Shown here: in pieces, positions 48,623-60,510 of the stretch
Layout of the letters: every line of letters begins with the position of its first letter
Numbering within the stretch: the stretch's first letter is position 1
Origin: Pegea sp. RAD2-039
Taxonomy: Eukaryota; Chordata; Thaliacea; Salpida; Salpidae
Direction of reading: 5' to 3'
DNA length: 64,000 nt
Assembly: GCA_034620365.1 (NCBI GenBank)
Contig: JAQGEQ010000193.1
Location: forward strand, 1-64,000
Made by a program: the position numbers and the translations under genes
Notes under the pieces: generated by a model
What the model saw: only the letters and a program-made list of their open reading frames with translations
What the model was told of the DNA's origin: nothing
Databases searched by the model: none

Positions 48623-50180
48623 AGTAAATTTTAATTTTATATTTTGAGAAAAATATATATGTTTGTGGTATAACTAAAAATTTTTTATTTTATATTTCGA
48701 TCAATTACATTTAAACGTTAAGCAACTTGCAATAATTAAAGCTTTTTTACCTTTGCTAAATTATATTATCGACCATTTGTTTTAAAAACTTTAAAAAATA
48801 CAGAACAAAATATATAAACAATCTTTAATTAAGTAACCGTAAAACTCACATCATAAATCTAAATAATTTTATTTGCTCGTTGGCAAACAACATTAAATTC
48901 CTAGGAATATTTAGTGATAAAAACATTCTGTAATCATCATTGATATTACTATTAGACACGCTAGAGGGTTAGGAGAAAAACAATATTTGCATTACACTAG
49001 GTGCTCTCTTCTGCTACCCCAAATCCCAGTTTTTGTTATAAATCAATAAATAAAAAATTAAACAAATAAATTATCATAAAGCGCAAGAATTATTTAGGAT
49101 ATAAATGTTTGTCTTATTCTTACTGTTATAAAATTTTTTACCCGTCAAAGTGCTTTAAACCCAACTGATATTCATTATTTATTTTTTTCTGAAAAATCAC
49201 CCTGTAGTATTTTATGAGTTTAATCATTTAATAAACCAAATTTTATATTACGCTCTATATTCTTACTTTAATGAGGTTTACATTCTATAACGAAAGATTA
49301 AGGTTCAAAATACTTTCTATAACTTAAAAGTGTTGATATATTTCTACAAATTGTAGTCTAGAAGTACATTTAATCAATTCAGTTAAAATCAATGTTTTCC
49401 TGAATGGAGATCACTAAAATTATTCAAATTACTGAAAATACCATTATAATTAAACAAAGAATTCTTTCTACTTTTTTAGTGCTACGAGATTGATGAAAAA
49501 TTTTTTACAAAAATAGTTTCAATTTGTTCGTCTATATCATTCTACATGCAAAACATAATTTCATAGAAAAGTTTATAATATTTCGCTTTGTGTGATAAAA
49601 ACACATAAATAAGTATTCGAATTTTGTAAATTATTTGATTTATTTTATAAAATCACCGAATTATTTTGATAATTATGAAGCAAGATAATAACTTAAGAAA
49701 TTTTGTGACCGATATTTTGCTTGAAATTTCTTTATAAAATAAAATAGTTAATTTATTTTTCAATTTAGCTGAAAAAATTGTTTAAACTGGGTTATTTAAA
49801 AACTAATAATATAAAAATTGTTTATCAGAAAAAATTGCTATAAAATTGTTCAATAAATCTTTATGTTTTATGGCATTGAACCGATTTGAAATTTCGGTGT
49901 TTACTACTAATGTAACTTAAAGTAAAAAAAAAAATCACAACTATAAGTAATATAGTTATTATTAAAAATGGCTTAAATTATAAATTTAAATTATAATTGA
50001 AGCCAAAAAAAATTATAAAGGAATTTAATTATTTCATTAGAAAAAATGCATCTATGTATAAACTCTTTTATTACGAAGTCACATAACTTTATTAAACTTT
50101 TTACATAAACATAAATTTAGAAAACTATAAAATGATATCAAATAGAAATATTCACTTTCTAAAAATTTCTCAAAATTATT
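48623..50180. other. A+T-rich spacer between segments A and C, no gene
   Basis: A short block at about 48,990-49,025 (acactaggtgctctcttctg) begins like the MITE terminus and may be another decayed end. Nothing else was recognised. Confidence 0.35.
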
Positions 50181-50242
50181 ATTTGTGAAGATTCTTCTTT
50201 ATACATCAGAAAATGTTGCTGGAAAATATAATAATAACTTTC

Positions 50243-51160
50243 TTAGCGATTGGTTTTATCTTTTTTTAACATTGCTTCTCTTTGTCTTTGGAGCCTGTTT
50301 TCGACTCGATCACGCTTTTCTCGTTCTTGTTGAAGCTTTTTTTCTTGTTCAAACTTATAACGTTTTTGTTCCAGTTGACGATGTTTTTCTTCTTGTTGTA
50401 GTAAACGTCGTTTTTCTCGTTCACGGCGATTTTCTTCGTAATGCTGACGAAGTACTTCCTTTTCTGCTTCTTTTTTTTGCATCTTTTCTTGTTCTCGTTT
50501 AAAACGTTTTTGTTCCTCTTGCCGACGTTTTTCTTCTTGTTTTCTCATTCTTTCTTGTTCACGCTGATAACGTTTTTGCTCCATCTGATGACGTTTTTCT
50601 TCTTGTTTTTGTTGACGTCTTTCTTCTTGTTCACGACGATTGTATTCGTCTTGTCTACGAATTATCTCCTTTGCTTCTTCTTCTTGACGCATCTTTTCTT
50701 GTTCACGCTGAATACGCTTCTCTTCTTGTTGACGACGTTTTTCTTCTTGTTTTTGTTGACGTCTTTCTTCTTGTTCACGACGATTGTATTCGTCTTGTCT
50801 ACGAATTATCTCCTTTGCTTCTTCTTCTTGACGCATCTTTTCTTGTTCACGCTGAATACACTTCTCTTCTTGTTGACGACGTTTTTCTTCTTGTTTTTGT
50901 TGACGTCTTTCTTCTTGTTCACGACGATTGTATTCGTCTTGTCTACGAATTATCTCTTTTGCTTCTTCTTCTTGACGCATCTTTTCTTGTTCACGCTTAA
51001 TACGCTTTTCTTCTCGTTGACGACACTTTTCTTCTTGTTGACGACGTTTCTCTTCTTGCTGTTGACGTCGTTTTTCTTCTTGTTGACGACGTTTTTCTTC
51101 TTGTTGACGACGTTTTTCTTCTTTTTGTCGTCTAAAGATTTCATCTGAAGAATTCCACAT
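50243..51160 (-). CDS. Heptad-repeat coiled-coil protein C, 305 aa
   Basis: The frame is unbroken from MWNSSDEIFRRQ to the end QREAMLKKDKTNR. It uses the same RRQQEEK heptad as A. It then has three tandem modules of about 45 residues (REQEKMRQEEEAKEIIRRQD, YNRREQEERRQQKQ), followed by a distinct C-terminal region (EVLRQHYEENRREREKRR) shared in part with protein B. It has the same start context as A (tttttgattttatcaccatg). The TATA-like word seen upstream of A and B is degraded here, so expression may differ or be lost. Confidence 0.75.
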   Translation of the reverse strand: MWNSSDEIFRRQKEEKRRQQEEKRRQQEEKRRQQQEEKRRQQEEKCRQREEKRIKREQEKMRQEEEAKEIIRRQDEYNRREQEERRQQKQEEKRRQQEEKCIQREQEKMRQEEEAKEIIRRQDEYNRREQEERRQQKQEEKRRQQEEKRIQREQEKMRQEEEAKEIIRRQDEYNRREQEERRQQKQEEKRHQMEQKRYQREQERMRKQEEKRRQEEQKRFKREQEKMQKKEAEKEVLRQHYEENRREREKRRLLQQEEKHRQLEQKRYKFEQEKKLQQEREKRDRVENRLQRQREAMLKKDKTNR

Positions 51161-53299
51161 GGTGATAAAATCAAAAAGTAGTTAATGCCTCTAAGTCCTC
51201 TCAAAACCTAATATTCTAAACAACAAAAGTTAGTACAATATGAATAAATTTATCCGTCTAATTAAGATAACATTTTATCTAGTCATTAACAGACGTCACA
51301 CTAAAATTAAAAAACACATTTAGGAAAAATGTATACACTATCTGTTATTACTACTTTTGTCCTGGATATTTTCCTTGCTTGAAGTATTTACTATTTTGAT
51401 GTAAAGAACTTATTTACACGGCTTTGCCAACAGACATTATCGTATAAAATAATTTAATCTTTTTCAAATTATTAAATATTTTGGTTTAAAATTTTCCAGA
51501 AAACTCAAACAATAAAAAAACAATTGTTAATTAACAATTTGATTAGTCTGAATAGAAAAGTTACAGCAAATATTAAAATTCTTTTTAATAATTATGGCGG
51601 TTAACAAAAACTTAATTTAATGAAATTTTACTTATGCTATAATAAAGTAAATTGGTTTAAATTTCATAAATAATTTAAAAACTTAAAAAAGTAAAAAACA
51701 AAATCATATTCTCAAAAAGGTTTTGAAAACTAATATAATAAGTGTGGCAATACGTAATTACAACAGTCTTACTAAAAAATTAGAGAATAAATAGTATTTA
51801 GGCCAATGGTGTAAACACTTTTCTTTCTAAGATTATCACTTAGGACTAGTATCTGGCAGCTCCAACAGCAAACAACTGTATACAACAGTTTGTCTTACTA
51901 AATAGTTGGAGGGTTTCCAAACTTTTTTAAAAAATTTTATTTTTTAATTTTTCATTTTTTTAATTGTAAACAATCTTGTTAAACATATAAATTTATTTTG
52001 ATTAATAATTTTGCAATGAATTATCAAAAAAAATTGTATTGTTTTAGTTGTCATTATCTTTGTATTTTGTTTTATTAAATACAATTTTTCTATTTTGTAA
52101 ATTGTGTTTATTTATAAACTTTTCCTTTAATTTTAATCATTATAACAGTTTATAAGGAGTTAACCTAATTTTTTTTAAGTAATTTTATTTGTACCACAAA
52201 GATTTAACTCATTTTACTGCTGTTTATTATTCTTAGTTTGAAACTTGCAAAAAAGCTTGTAAATCATTAATTCATCAAACGTCCTATAATCTCATTTAAT
52301 CTCTGAAATTATTTCGTATAGTCATTAGTACTAAATTTCACGACATTTCTTCTTGTTTTAACTATAACATTTGCAATGTTTTTGATATTAAAAATTTTTA
52401 TATTTTGTAAGATGATAGCAATACAAAAATAAAATCGTTTATTAAACACATAAGTTTTTTTAACTTGAGTTTTTATTGTTGTAGAAAAATCTAATATGTG
52501 TTTATTTATTTAAAAATTTCTTTATATATATAACTAAATTTTTTTTAATTTTAATCTAATTATTTTGAAATATTAAATCTTCTGGAAATTAAATGAAAAA
52601 TAAATAAAAAAGTTTTATTTACTATTAAATCTAGTTGATTTTTAGAAAGGTTGAAAAATGTTATAAAATATTTTTGTCTTTCCCTTTTTTAACTTTTTTA
52701 TTTACATCAGTCTTAACCGAATCTTAATGATGAAAAGAAATGTAGAATCTTGAGAATGTAAATAGGCATCTCCAAATTGATTCAAAACTTTCTTAATTTA
52801 AATTTTTTGTCTTCGTGACCCTTTCCAAGAAAACTAAATTTTAATCTCCTTTACAGTATTTTCAAAACTATATCTTAAAACACGATAAATTTTATTAACT
52901 GTGAAAATTGTATTGTAAGAAATAATTAAGTTAAGCTAATAAATAATATTATAAATTTTTTAATAAAAATTTAAATATGATTTCAAACTGCTGATAAAAA
53001 GTGTTATACTTTTCGGAATTATTTGTTAAACTTATTCTTATTTATTAATAAGGGACAAACAATGAGACGTCTATAATTTTTAAAACTAAAATAAAATTAA
53101 AAAGCGTCAACTATCTTTAAAAATTTTTTTTGTCATTTTCATTCAGTGATTTAAACTCATTATTTGAAGGGTTCAAAAGTTTAACTTTGATCATACTTAG
53201 TATTAGTCATACAAATTACAAATAAAAACGTAAAAGTTTTCTTTAAAAGAAGCTGTTGACAGAGCAATCTCCAAAAACAACAGTTTAAAAAGCAATGAG
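51161..53299. other. Upstream and flanking non-coding part of segment C
   Basis: It contains the inverted counterparts of the A promoter and 5' UTR region at about 51,780-51,920. Beyond that only patches match A. No other gene was seen. Confidence 0.45.
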
Positions 53300-54379
53300 T
53301 CATTAAAAAAGAAACAAAATTATAAACCGGAAATACCTACTTAAAGTTTTTAGTTAACTACTTTCTTTTGTCTAAACGACAAAAGTTGTTTTTATCATGC
53401 TGATTTCTGTTGTTAAAGGTTTTTTTATAATAGTAAGTTATAAAAAATACTAAATAATAAAATCTGGTAATAAGCAAAACGAAAATAGTTCTTTAAATTT
53501 AAATAAATATTTTTATTAAGATATAACTTAATATTAATTAATTAGTTAATAAACCACAATCGTAATCTAATTGTAGCTCAAGTCACTTTGGAAAAACTTT
53601 AAAATTGGTTTTTGTACTTGAAAAATTCCCAATGCTATGAGATACATATTTTCTGTTTTATCACTAATATTACAAATATTGTTTATGCAACATCAACTGT
53701 TTAGTTTATAACGATGCAATTTCTTAGAAGATTATAACGAATAGCTTATTACTAAAAGTTTGTATTTAAAATTTAATCTTTTCATTTTTTCACGTTAATA
53801 AAATCCCCTAAAAGTTTTGTAGACTGAAAATTTCTTTTGTTCAATTTATCTAAATCATATACAAACATTTTAGTGAAAACGAAAAAATTCTTTACAAGAC
53901 GTTTGAATGTAATCTTGGAAATGTTTTTTCAGTTGTTGACATAAATCTTTGTTTGTTTTCACAGCTATTATAAAATTTTGTTTTATCATACGATTTGTAA
54001 GATTTAAAAGATAATAGAACGCAAAGCAACGTAGGGACAATTCTTAAAGTTTTTGTTGCAAATGTTATTTTGTAATTCACTGAACCATTCATACAAATCA
54101 TCATTCACTTATTTTATTTAAAATAGTTTTCTACTTACTTTGGATAACAAAAACAAACATCTATGTTATTTCAGTAATATTAATTTATTGTGATATTTTT
54201 TCATCAATTAATTTATTTAATTTTCGTAATGTTCTTTATTTTTCAAATTTAAATAGTGATGGCTGTTCATCAAATCAAATTTAATTATTGTTTTTGTTCG
54301 AGCTGAATTTAGTCATACAGTTATTTGTTTAAAACTTAAAACACAATTAATGCAAACAATCGTTTTTACTTCAATGAAC

Positions 54380-55235
54380 TAAGCTGAGCATTTATTTGTA
54401 TAATAAGTATTTTAAAATTATAACCAATAACCTATATTTAGTAATTACTTAAATCAACTTAGGAAAGATTATTACAAAGCTAATTAAAAATTTCTAGTTT
54501 TGTAATAATTACTCTATTTAAATTTACACTAGGCATAAAAATAAAAGTTAAACATTATGCTCTTTTTGACGTCATCGCTTCGTGATAGTATATCATTTGA
54601 TGATCACCGCCATATGACATTTTAGATTGAAAACCTTATTTAAAATGAATCTGTACTTTTAGTGATATAGTAAATTCAATTTAAATCATCCGCTTTAACA
54701 AAATATATATCACTTCTAATTGTGATTTCATTTTCTTTTTTCAATTAACATTAGCGGTAAACAGCAATGACGAGTAAAACTGTCATATATACTTAAATAT
54801 TAACAGTTTTCACATGAGATTTTAAGGCTTACTTAACTTTGTTTGCTTCTAACATAAAGCTAGTTATACAAACTTTAAACAGACAACAATAGCATGAAAT
54901 AGTTGTTACCAAAAGTTTTCCTCTTCCTTAATATCATATTTTTTTTATTTTTCTTTAACTGTTTGCAGAAAACAGAACACTGGTTAGAGAGATCTGCTGC
55001 GAAAACTTCCCATTTATTATTTTTAATGCTAAATGTCTTCATATCGCAATTGGATGCATTCTTAAAACGAAGAAAAATATGAAAGCTTTTAAATTGTTGA
55101 TAATAATTTGTCATAACGTAATAAAAGACAGAGATTTATTAAAACGTTTCATTTCTGTAGCCAAAAAAAACTAATTAATAAGCTGATAAAATTAAAACAA
55201 ACAATTTTTTAAATTATCAGTTTTTAGATAATCTA
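54380..55235. other. Insertion specific to segment B, containing half a MITE
   Basis: This ~850-bp stretch interrupts the A/B alignment. It includes acactaggcataaaa, TGACGTCA (54,567-54,574) and atcatttgatgatcaccgcc, the left terminus of the MITE family, but no recognisable right terminus. A 79-aa minus-strand frame at 54,875-55,114 lies inside it and has no recognisable motif. Confidence 0.6.
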
Positions 55236-57003
55236 GTTTCAATAAACTTCTCAGCTACAAGAAAACATTTAATTATTTCGATTGCTGAAGAAAATTTAAG
55301 CATAAAATCATTACCCATATTTCTTAAGTTGTTATCCTGTTTATCAATCATCAAAATAATTAAGATGATTTTGTATAATTTTAAAAATGAATAAAAGAGA
55401 TCAAATGTTTTCGTTTGTTTTTTTTTTCACACAAAGAGGTATATATAATTTTTATAAGCTTTTGTATAATATTTTAAATTGCTTATAAAAGTATAGAGAT
55501 GTAAAAACATAAAATATGTTTCATCTAGACTTTTGTTAAATTTTTTTATCACATTCTCATCATTTAAAAACGAAAAGATTTTTTATTTTATAATTATGGT
55601 AATTTAATTTGATGAAAAAATACTTCTAAAAACCAAATAGTGAATTTTCGTTTATAAATTGCTTTCTTGGATATGACTCATAGCCATTTAATCTTTTATT
55701 TTTATAAATGGTTGTATCAGCAGCTGGTTATTGAGAAGCTTGTAATCTTTTGAAAATAATTAGTCTGACTAACACTAAATGTCATTAAAGTTAAACTTTT
55801 GAACCCTTCGAATAATGAATTTAGATGACTGAATGATAAATCACACCACAATAAGGTGGATTTCATGAAAGCTGAGGCCACTTAACATTTGTTTAATATC
55901 AAAAAATTGTTCAAATAGTGTTTTACGTCAATTGCTTATAAAAAACAAAAACATAAACAAACAATCCTGCAAGTATATCAATTATTTACTGGAGTTAGCA
56001 TTCAATTCAAAATTGTTCCTATAATTTGAAATATTATATAGTAAATTATTTTACTTAATTAATCATTAATAGTTTAATTTTCAGATTTATAAAATTATAT
56101 ATATAAATATAGTTTTGAAAATATTTTTTTATATATATTTATATAAATTTAATTTACTTTTTTCTACTTTGATAACTAAAATAAATTGAAAAAAAGACTT
56201 ATTTTTAATTTAATGGATCAATAAACAAAATAAAAACTAAGATTTCATACATTCAAAAAATAATAAGATAACAAATAAAAAACTTAACTAAAACTGTTTT
56301 CCATTTTTTTAAACCAAGTAATTTTGTTATTTAGAAAACTTGTTAAACTCTTAGAATATGTAATGATTCAAAATAATTTGACCAAAAAAAATAGATACAA
56401 AATTTTTATGGAAAATTCCTTAGAATAAAAAGATATATATACTAGAATAAAGATATTTTCAACTAATGAATAACTAAGAGTATAAGAGAACTTTTACAGA
56501 AACAATATTCTAAGTCATAAAAATAGTTATCGGTTTATTAAATCTAATTTATTTCTGTAAAATCATCATTTAGCAAATTATAAATAAGTTTTAAAGTTAA
56601 AAGTATTAACAATGTTATAGTTGTAGTAAGAAGAAAAGTCATGAGATCTTGTACTGATTAATTTAAATAATAATTTTAGAAAATAAATAATAAGTAAAGA
56701 CAATTGATCAATAAATTTTGTTTTTACCTTTAGTTATAGGTTTATAACTAAGAATCATAAGCAGCAGTTAGAGCAAGTTATAACTTTTTCATATGAATAG
56801 AGTCACCTTTGGATTAAATTAGCTTACATGTTAATTAGGTAATAAAATATCCTTAGAAGAAAAAATAGTATTTTTTTTAAATTCTTCATTACTAATTAAT
56901 TAGCAAAGAATGAATTAATTTTTTTTATAAGAGTATACATATTTTTTAAATAAAATTAAAAAAATAAATTTTTAAAAAATGTTTGGAAACCCTCAATATA
57001 TTT

Positions 57004-57010
57004 TATAAAG
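57004..57010 (+). promoter_or_regulatory. Putative TATA box (TATAAAG) of heptad gene B
   Basis: It sits in the conserved block shared with segment A (ggaaaccct upstream, cctgcagtgtagggccattt downstream). The putative 5' UTR donor of A (ggtaggatc) reads ggttggatc here, so splicing of the leader may be altered. Confidence 0.45.
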
Positions 57011-57800
57011 TAACCTGCAGTGTAGGGCCATTTGATTTTACATCTGATAGCGACTAGTCCTGGGTGAATATCTCAAAAAGGAAGCTTTTTAGACTGTAGG
57101 CCTAAATAATTTTAGATGTCTAATTGTCTTGTTAGTCTGTTTTATGGTTGGATCAAATTTTAAATTACTTTTTAGAAAGTAAAATTGTTTAAATATTATC
57201 TTATTTAGTTTCTAATTTATATCTAAGTTATCAAGGTTAATTTAAACTAGATTTATTTATTATGGGATTTGTAAACTTTTATTGAAATAATTTTTTATAA
57301 GCTTGTTAAAATCTTTTACTGCAAACTTTCGTTAATAATCTTTAAGTTTTGAACTACTTTTTTATAATTGTTATAATTATTTATAGGCGTTTTCGAAATG
57401 ATTTCTTGTTTTTAAGACTCATAAATTTTTTTGACCGTTAGAATTCACTGGTAAAATTTGAAACCTAGATATCTAATAACATGAAAAAAAGAAATTTATT
57501 TATAACGCTTTATCTGTCGGCAGATTTGTGTAAACAAATTCTTTACTTTAACTTAAAAACAGTTCAAGCAAAGAAAATATTTATGGCAAAAGTAGTAGTA
57601 ATAATAAAAAGTGTAATATTTTTCATTAACGTTTTTCCTTTAATTTTAGTGTGACATTATTTTTGATGAGTAAATATTTATCTTATTCAAATAAATAAAT
57701 TCATCAATATTATAAGAAGTTTTTCTGTTCAAAATTTCAATTAAGTTTTTTAACAGGACTTAAGGGAATAAGCTTTAGAGTACTCTTTTACTTTATCACA

Positions 57801-58256
57801 ATGTGGAATTCTACAAATGTAATCTATGAGCGACAACAAGAAGAAAAACGTCGTCAACAAGAAGAAAAACGTGTTCAACGTGAACAAGAAAAGAAGCGTC
57901 GACAAGAAGAAGAAAAGGAGGTAGCTCGTCAGCATTATGAACAAAATCGCCGTGAACGAGAGAAAAGACGTCAAGAAGAAGAAGAAGAAGAAAAACGTCG
58001 CCAACAAGAAGAAAGGCGATATCAACGTGATCAAGAAAACTTTAGAAAACAAGAAGAAAAACGTTTTCGACGTGAACAAGAGAGGATGCGTCGACAAGAA
58101 GAAGAAAGCGAGGTAGTTCGTCAGCATAACGAACAAATTCGTCGTGAACAAGTAGAAAGACGTCGACAACAAGAAGAAGAGAAAAGTCGTCGACACGAAG
58201 AAAGGCTACGAAGACAAAGAGAAGCAATGTTGAAAAATGACAAGACTCACTGCTAG
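57801..58256 (+). CDS. Heptad-repeat coiled-coil protein B, 151 aa
   Basis: The frame starts MWNSTNVIYERQQEEK. It has only two or three RRQQEEK heptads, a block like that of protein C (EVARQHYEQNRREREKRRQE), and a C-terminal ~100 residues almost identical to protein A, ending KNDKTHC. The central higher-order repeats of A are missing. The conserved termini with a variable middle suggest that the ends are the functional constant parts and that repeat number changes freely. Confidence 0.75.
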   Translation: MWNSTNVIYERQQEEKRRQQEEKRVQREQEKKRRQEEEKEVARQHYEQNRREREKRRQEEEEEEKRRQQEERRYQRDQENFRKQEEKRFRREQERMRRQEEESEVVRQHNEQIRREQVERRRQQEEEKSRRHEERLRRQREAMLKNDKTHC

Positions 58257-58383
58257 GAAATTACTAATAAATTTCACAGCAAAATGCTTTCATATTTAAA
58301 GAAGAAATAAAATAACTGATAAATATGAGAAATAATTAGAAGCTAAATATTTTTCTTTGATGTTATTTTAAATCTTTCTGAAT

Positions 58384-58965
58384 TTATGTTTGCATCAAAA
58401 TATAACAAAGTTTTTTGAATTTGTAAATAAATGAGTTTATGAGTATTTGCAGTTTTTCAAACAAAGTAAAACTATCTTTGTAATTTATTTTAGCTGATAA
58501 TCTTATTCGAAACCAAATATTTTTATCAAAATAAGTGCCACAAATAGTGTCTAAAAAACCACCAATAGCTAACACATTTTCAAAAAAAGAATTTTTATTT
58601 TGTATAATTAAGTTATAAATTTAGAGAGCAAAAGATGTTACACATGGATTTTCAATAGTTCCACAAACATATAGTAGTGAGCTATAATATAAAGTGTTAA
58701 TAAAATAAACAAGAGAAAAAAGACACACAGTTTTTTAGGAATGGCATTGTTGAAAAACAAATCTCGTGAATGTTGTCTGGACGAGATACGATTTGTTTAT
58801 CACTAACTTTATATGGTATCTTATTCGCTGATATTGTATTTTAGAATTGGACGTACGTACAATTTGAAGAATATTATAAAAAAGTATGGTTCCTTAGAAG
58901 TAAGGCTCTTTGTAATAAAGTAAACCAGATTGATTGGTTTTGCAAAGATTATGGAAACATAACCT
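58384..58965 (-). pseudogene. Relic of the small minus-strand ORF downstream of gene B
   Basis: It corresponds to 47,745-48,285 in segment A. The ATG has become ATC, and an extra A in the stretch ccttagaagtaagg shifts the frame. The downstream coding-like piece (LAIGGFLDTICGTYF) remains open. This asymmetry is expected if the A frame is real and B decayed, or if neither is a gene. Confidence 0.3.
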
Positions 58966-59149
58966 CTGCTTGTTGGTAGTAAACTGGCAATCTATAGAGA
59001 ATTCTAATTTAAGTTAAACGTTAAACCATAATGTATTATATTTATGGTGATAATAATAGAATCTAAATTTTTATTATTCTAAACTGTTTGTTTGAAAAAT
59101 AACTAACATTTCTTTAATTTTTTATGAAAAATTTTTCTTTTCGTCATAG

Positions 59150-59330
59150 TAAGACTCAATAAAAATGTTATCATTGTTTATTTAAAAAATCTAACTGATG
59201 CTGTCGTAAGTAAACAAATGAGCAGTATAAACCATTTATTTATCTCCACATTCTTATATTTTCGTTGTGTTGACGTCATGATGCTACTTTAAGAACTCAC
59301 GTAATCTTAATTATTTTTACTTACCCATAC
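59150..59330 (-). repeat. Dispersed repeat R1, inverted copy
   Basis: The reverse complement contains aagattacgtgag, then catgacgtcaacacaacgaa, and the gacagcatcagtt words. It faces the forward copy at 59,880 across about 550 bp, so the pair could form an inverted-terminal structure. Confidence 0.65.
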
Positions 59331-59879
59331 CATGATGACATTGATAATAAAAAAAGCTTTTAATGATAAAACTGTTGAAAATAAATTAAATTAATGATGT
59401 TTAAAACGTTTTGCTATAAGCCTTTTAAATGTTTTGAGAAATCTGAAATACAAATGTCTGATTGAAAACTAGAATATTTCAGATTGAATTGGTTATATTT
59501 CTCACATTTAATATATGTTAAGCAAATTAATATTTAGTTAATAATCATTTTTTTATTTGCAAAGACACCTCTAAAAAAAGATACAATTTTTCATTTGTAC
59601 AATAACTCGAAACTAAAACTTTCTAGTAAATTCACTCAACTCTTATTCAAAATAAAAAGCTATATCTAGTAATTAAATTAAAAAGATAAAATTTAACTTG
59701 TGGTTAGTTTCAAATGTAAATTAAAAAAATTGTTTATTAATAGAAAATACTCTATTACCAAAGCGATAAGTGCAAATAAAATGTTTATGACTAAAATGTC
59801 GTTGTTCAAACAAAAACAATTGAGATTATTTTTAATAAAACTTTTCTGAATGGCAATCTATGTAATAAATGTCGTCATG

Positions 59880-60510
59880 GTATCGTTAATTGAAAACAGA
59901 TAAGATTACGTACTTCTTTAAAGTACCATAATGACATCAACACAACGAAAACAGAAACAATGTAGAAATATATGAATGAAACATTCTACATATTTGTTTA
60001 AATATGACAGCATCATATAGAGTTTAATAAGCAACAGGTGACGCAACAAGTAAAAGAACAAGTTTACAGAGTTCTTGTAAACCATGGAATGATAAATATT
60101 TTTTCGTTAAATATAACTGAAAGTATCAGCTTTCATAATTCCCAGCTTTACAACTGCTTACTGAAATGTTATAGAATGTGATATCTTTGAAAATTAAATA
60201 TTTTATATAATAACAATTTGCTTTGTGTTTGTGAGCTCAACTAAAGCACTTTTTAATGGTTTTTACGCAAATGTTCAACTATAAATATGTTTAAGACAAT
60301 TTCATACAATAGTTTTGTTTCTTTGAATTTATATAAATAAGTTTTATGTTTCACTAAGAACTAGGAAAAATAAAAATAAATCTTCTGGAAACTTCTTACT
60401 TTACTTAAATTTCAAGTTTACAGAAACCTTGCTTTACTTAAATTTCATTTAATAAAAAACCTTGCTTCGGATTAAGATCCGCTATTGGCAGATTATCTAT
60501 GGAGGATTGC
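59880..60510 (+). repeat. Dispersed repeat R1, copy d
   Basis: It contains gttaattgaaaacagataag, atgacatcaacacaacgaaa, the ctgaaagtatcagctttca block and the terminal gatccgctattggcagatta. An additional terminal fragment lies at about 60,700-60,770. Confidence 0.75.

Larger units (their letters stand above)
50180..53300 (-). repeat. Segment C, inverted and diverged copy of A/B
   Basis: Its reverse complement contains the same landmarks in the same order: aacttttgaaccctt near 53,165-53,190, tttggaaaccct near 51,910, the actagtcct block, the ggacttagagg block before the ATG, the heptad gene, and a matching 3' flank. Identity outside the gene is patchy, so C separated earlier than A and B. Confidence 0.7.
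53600..58985 (+). repeat. Segment B of the three-copy duplication
   Basis: It begins near attcccaatgctatgagat, matching A at about 42,520, and ends after aacataacctctgcttg, matching A at about 48,308. It carries a shortened heptad gene and one insertion. High identity with A in both coding and flanking DNA indicates a recent duplication or conversion. Confidence 0.9.

Noticed and set aside
50185-51204. Plus-strand Phe/Leu-rich frames over heptad gene C
   Set aside because: Shadows of the minus-strand repeat gene.
54875-55114. 79-aa minus-strand frame in the segment B insertion
   Set aside because: No recognisable motif, no counterpart in segment A, and no convincing splice context.
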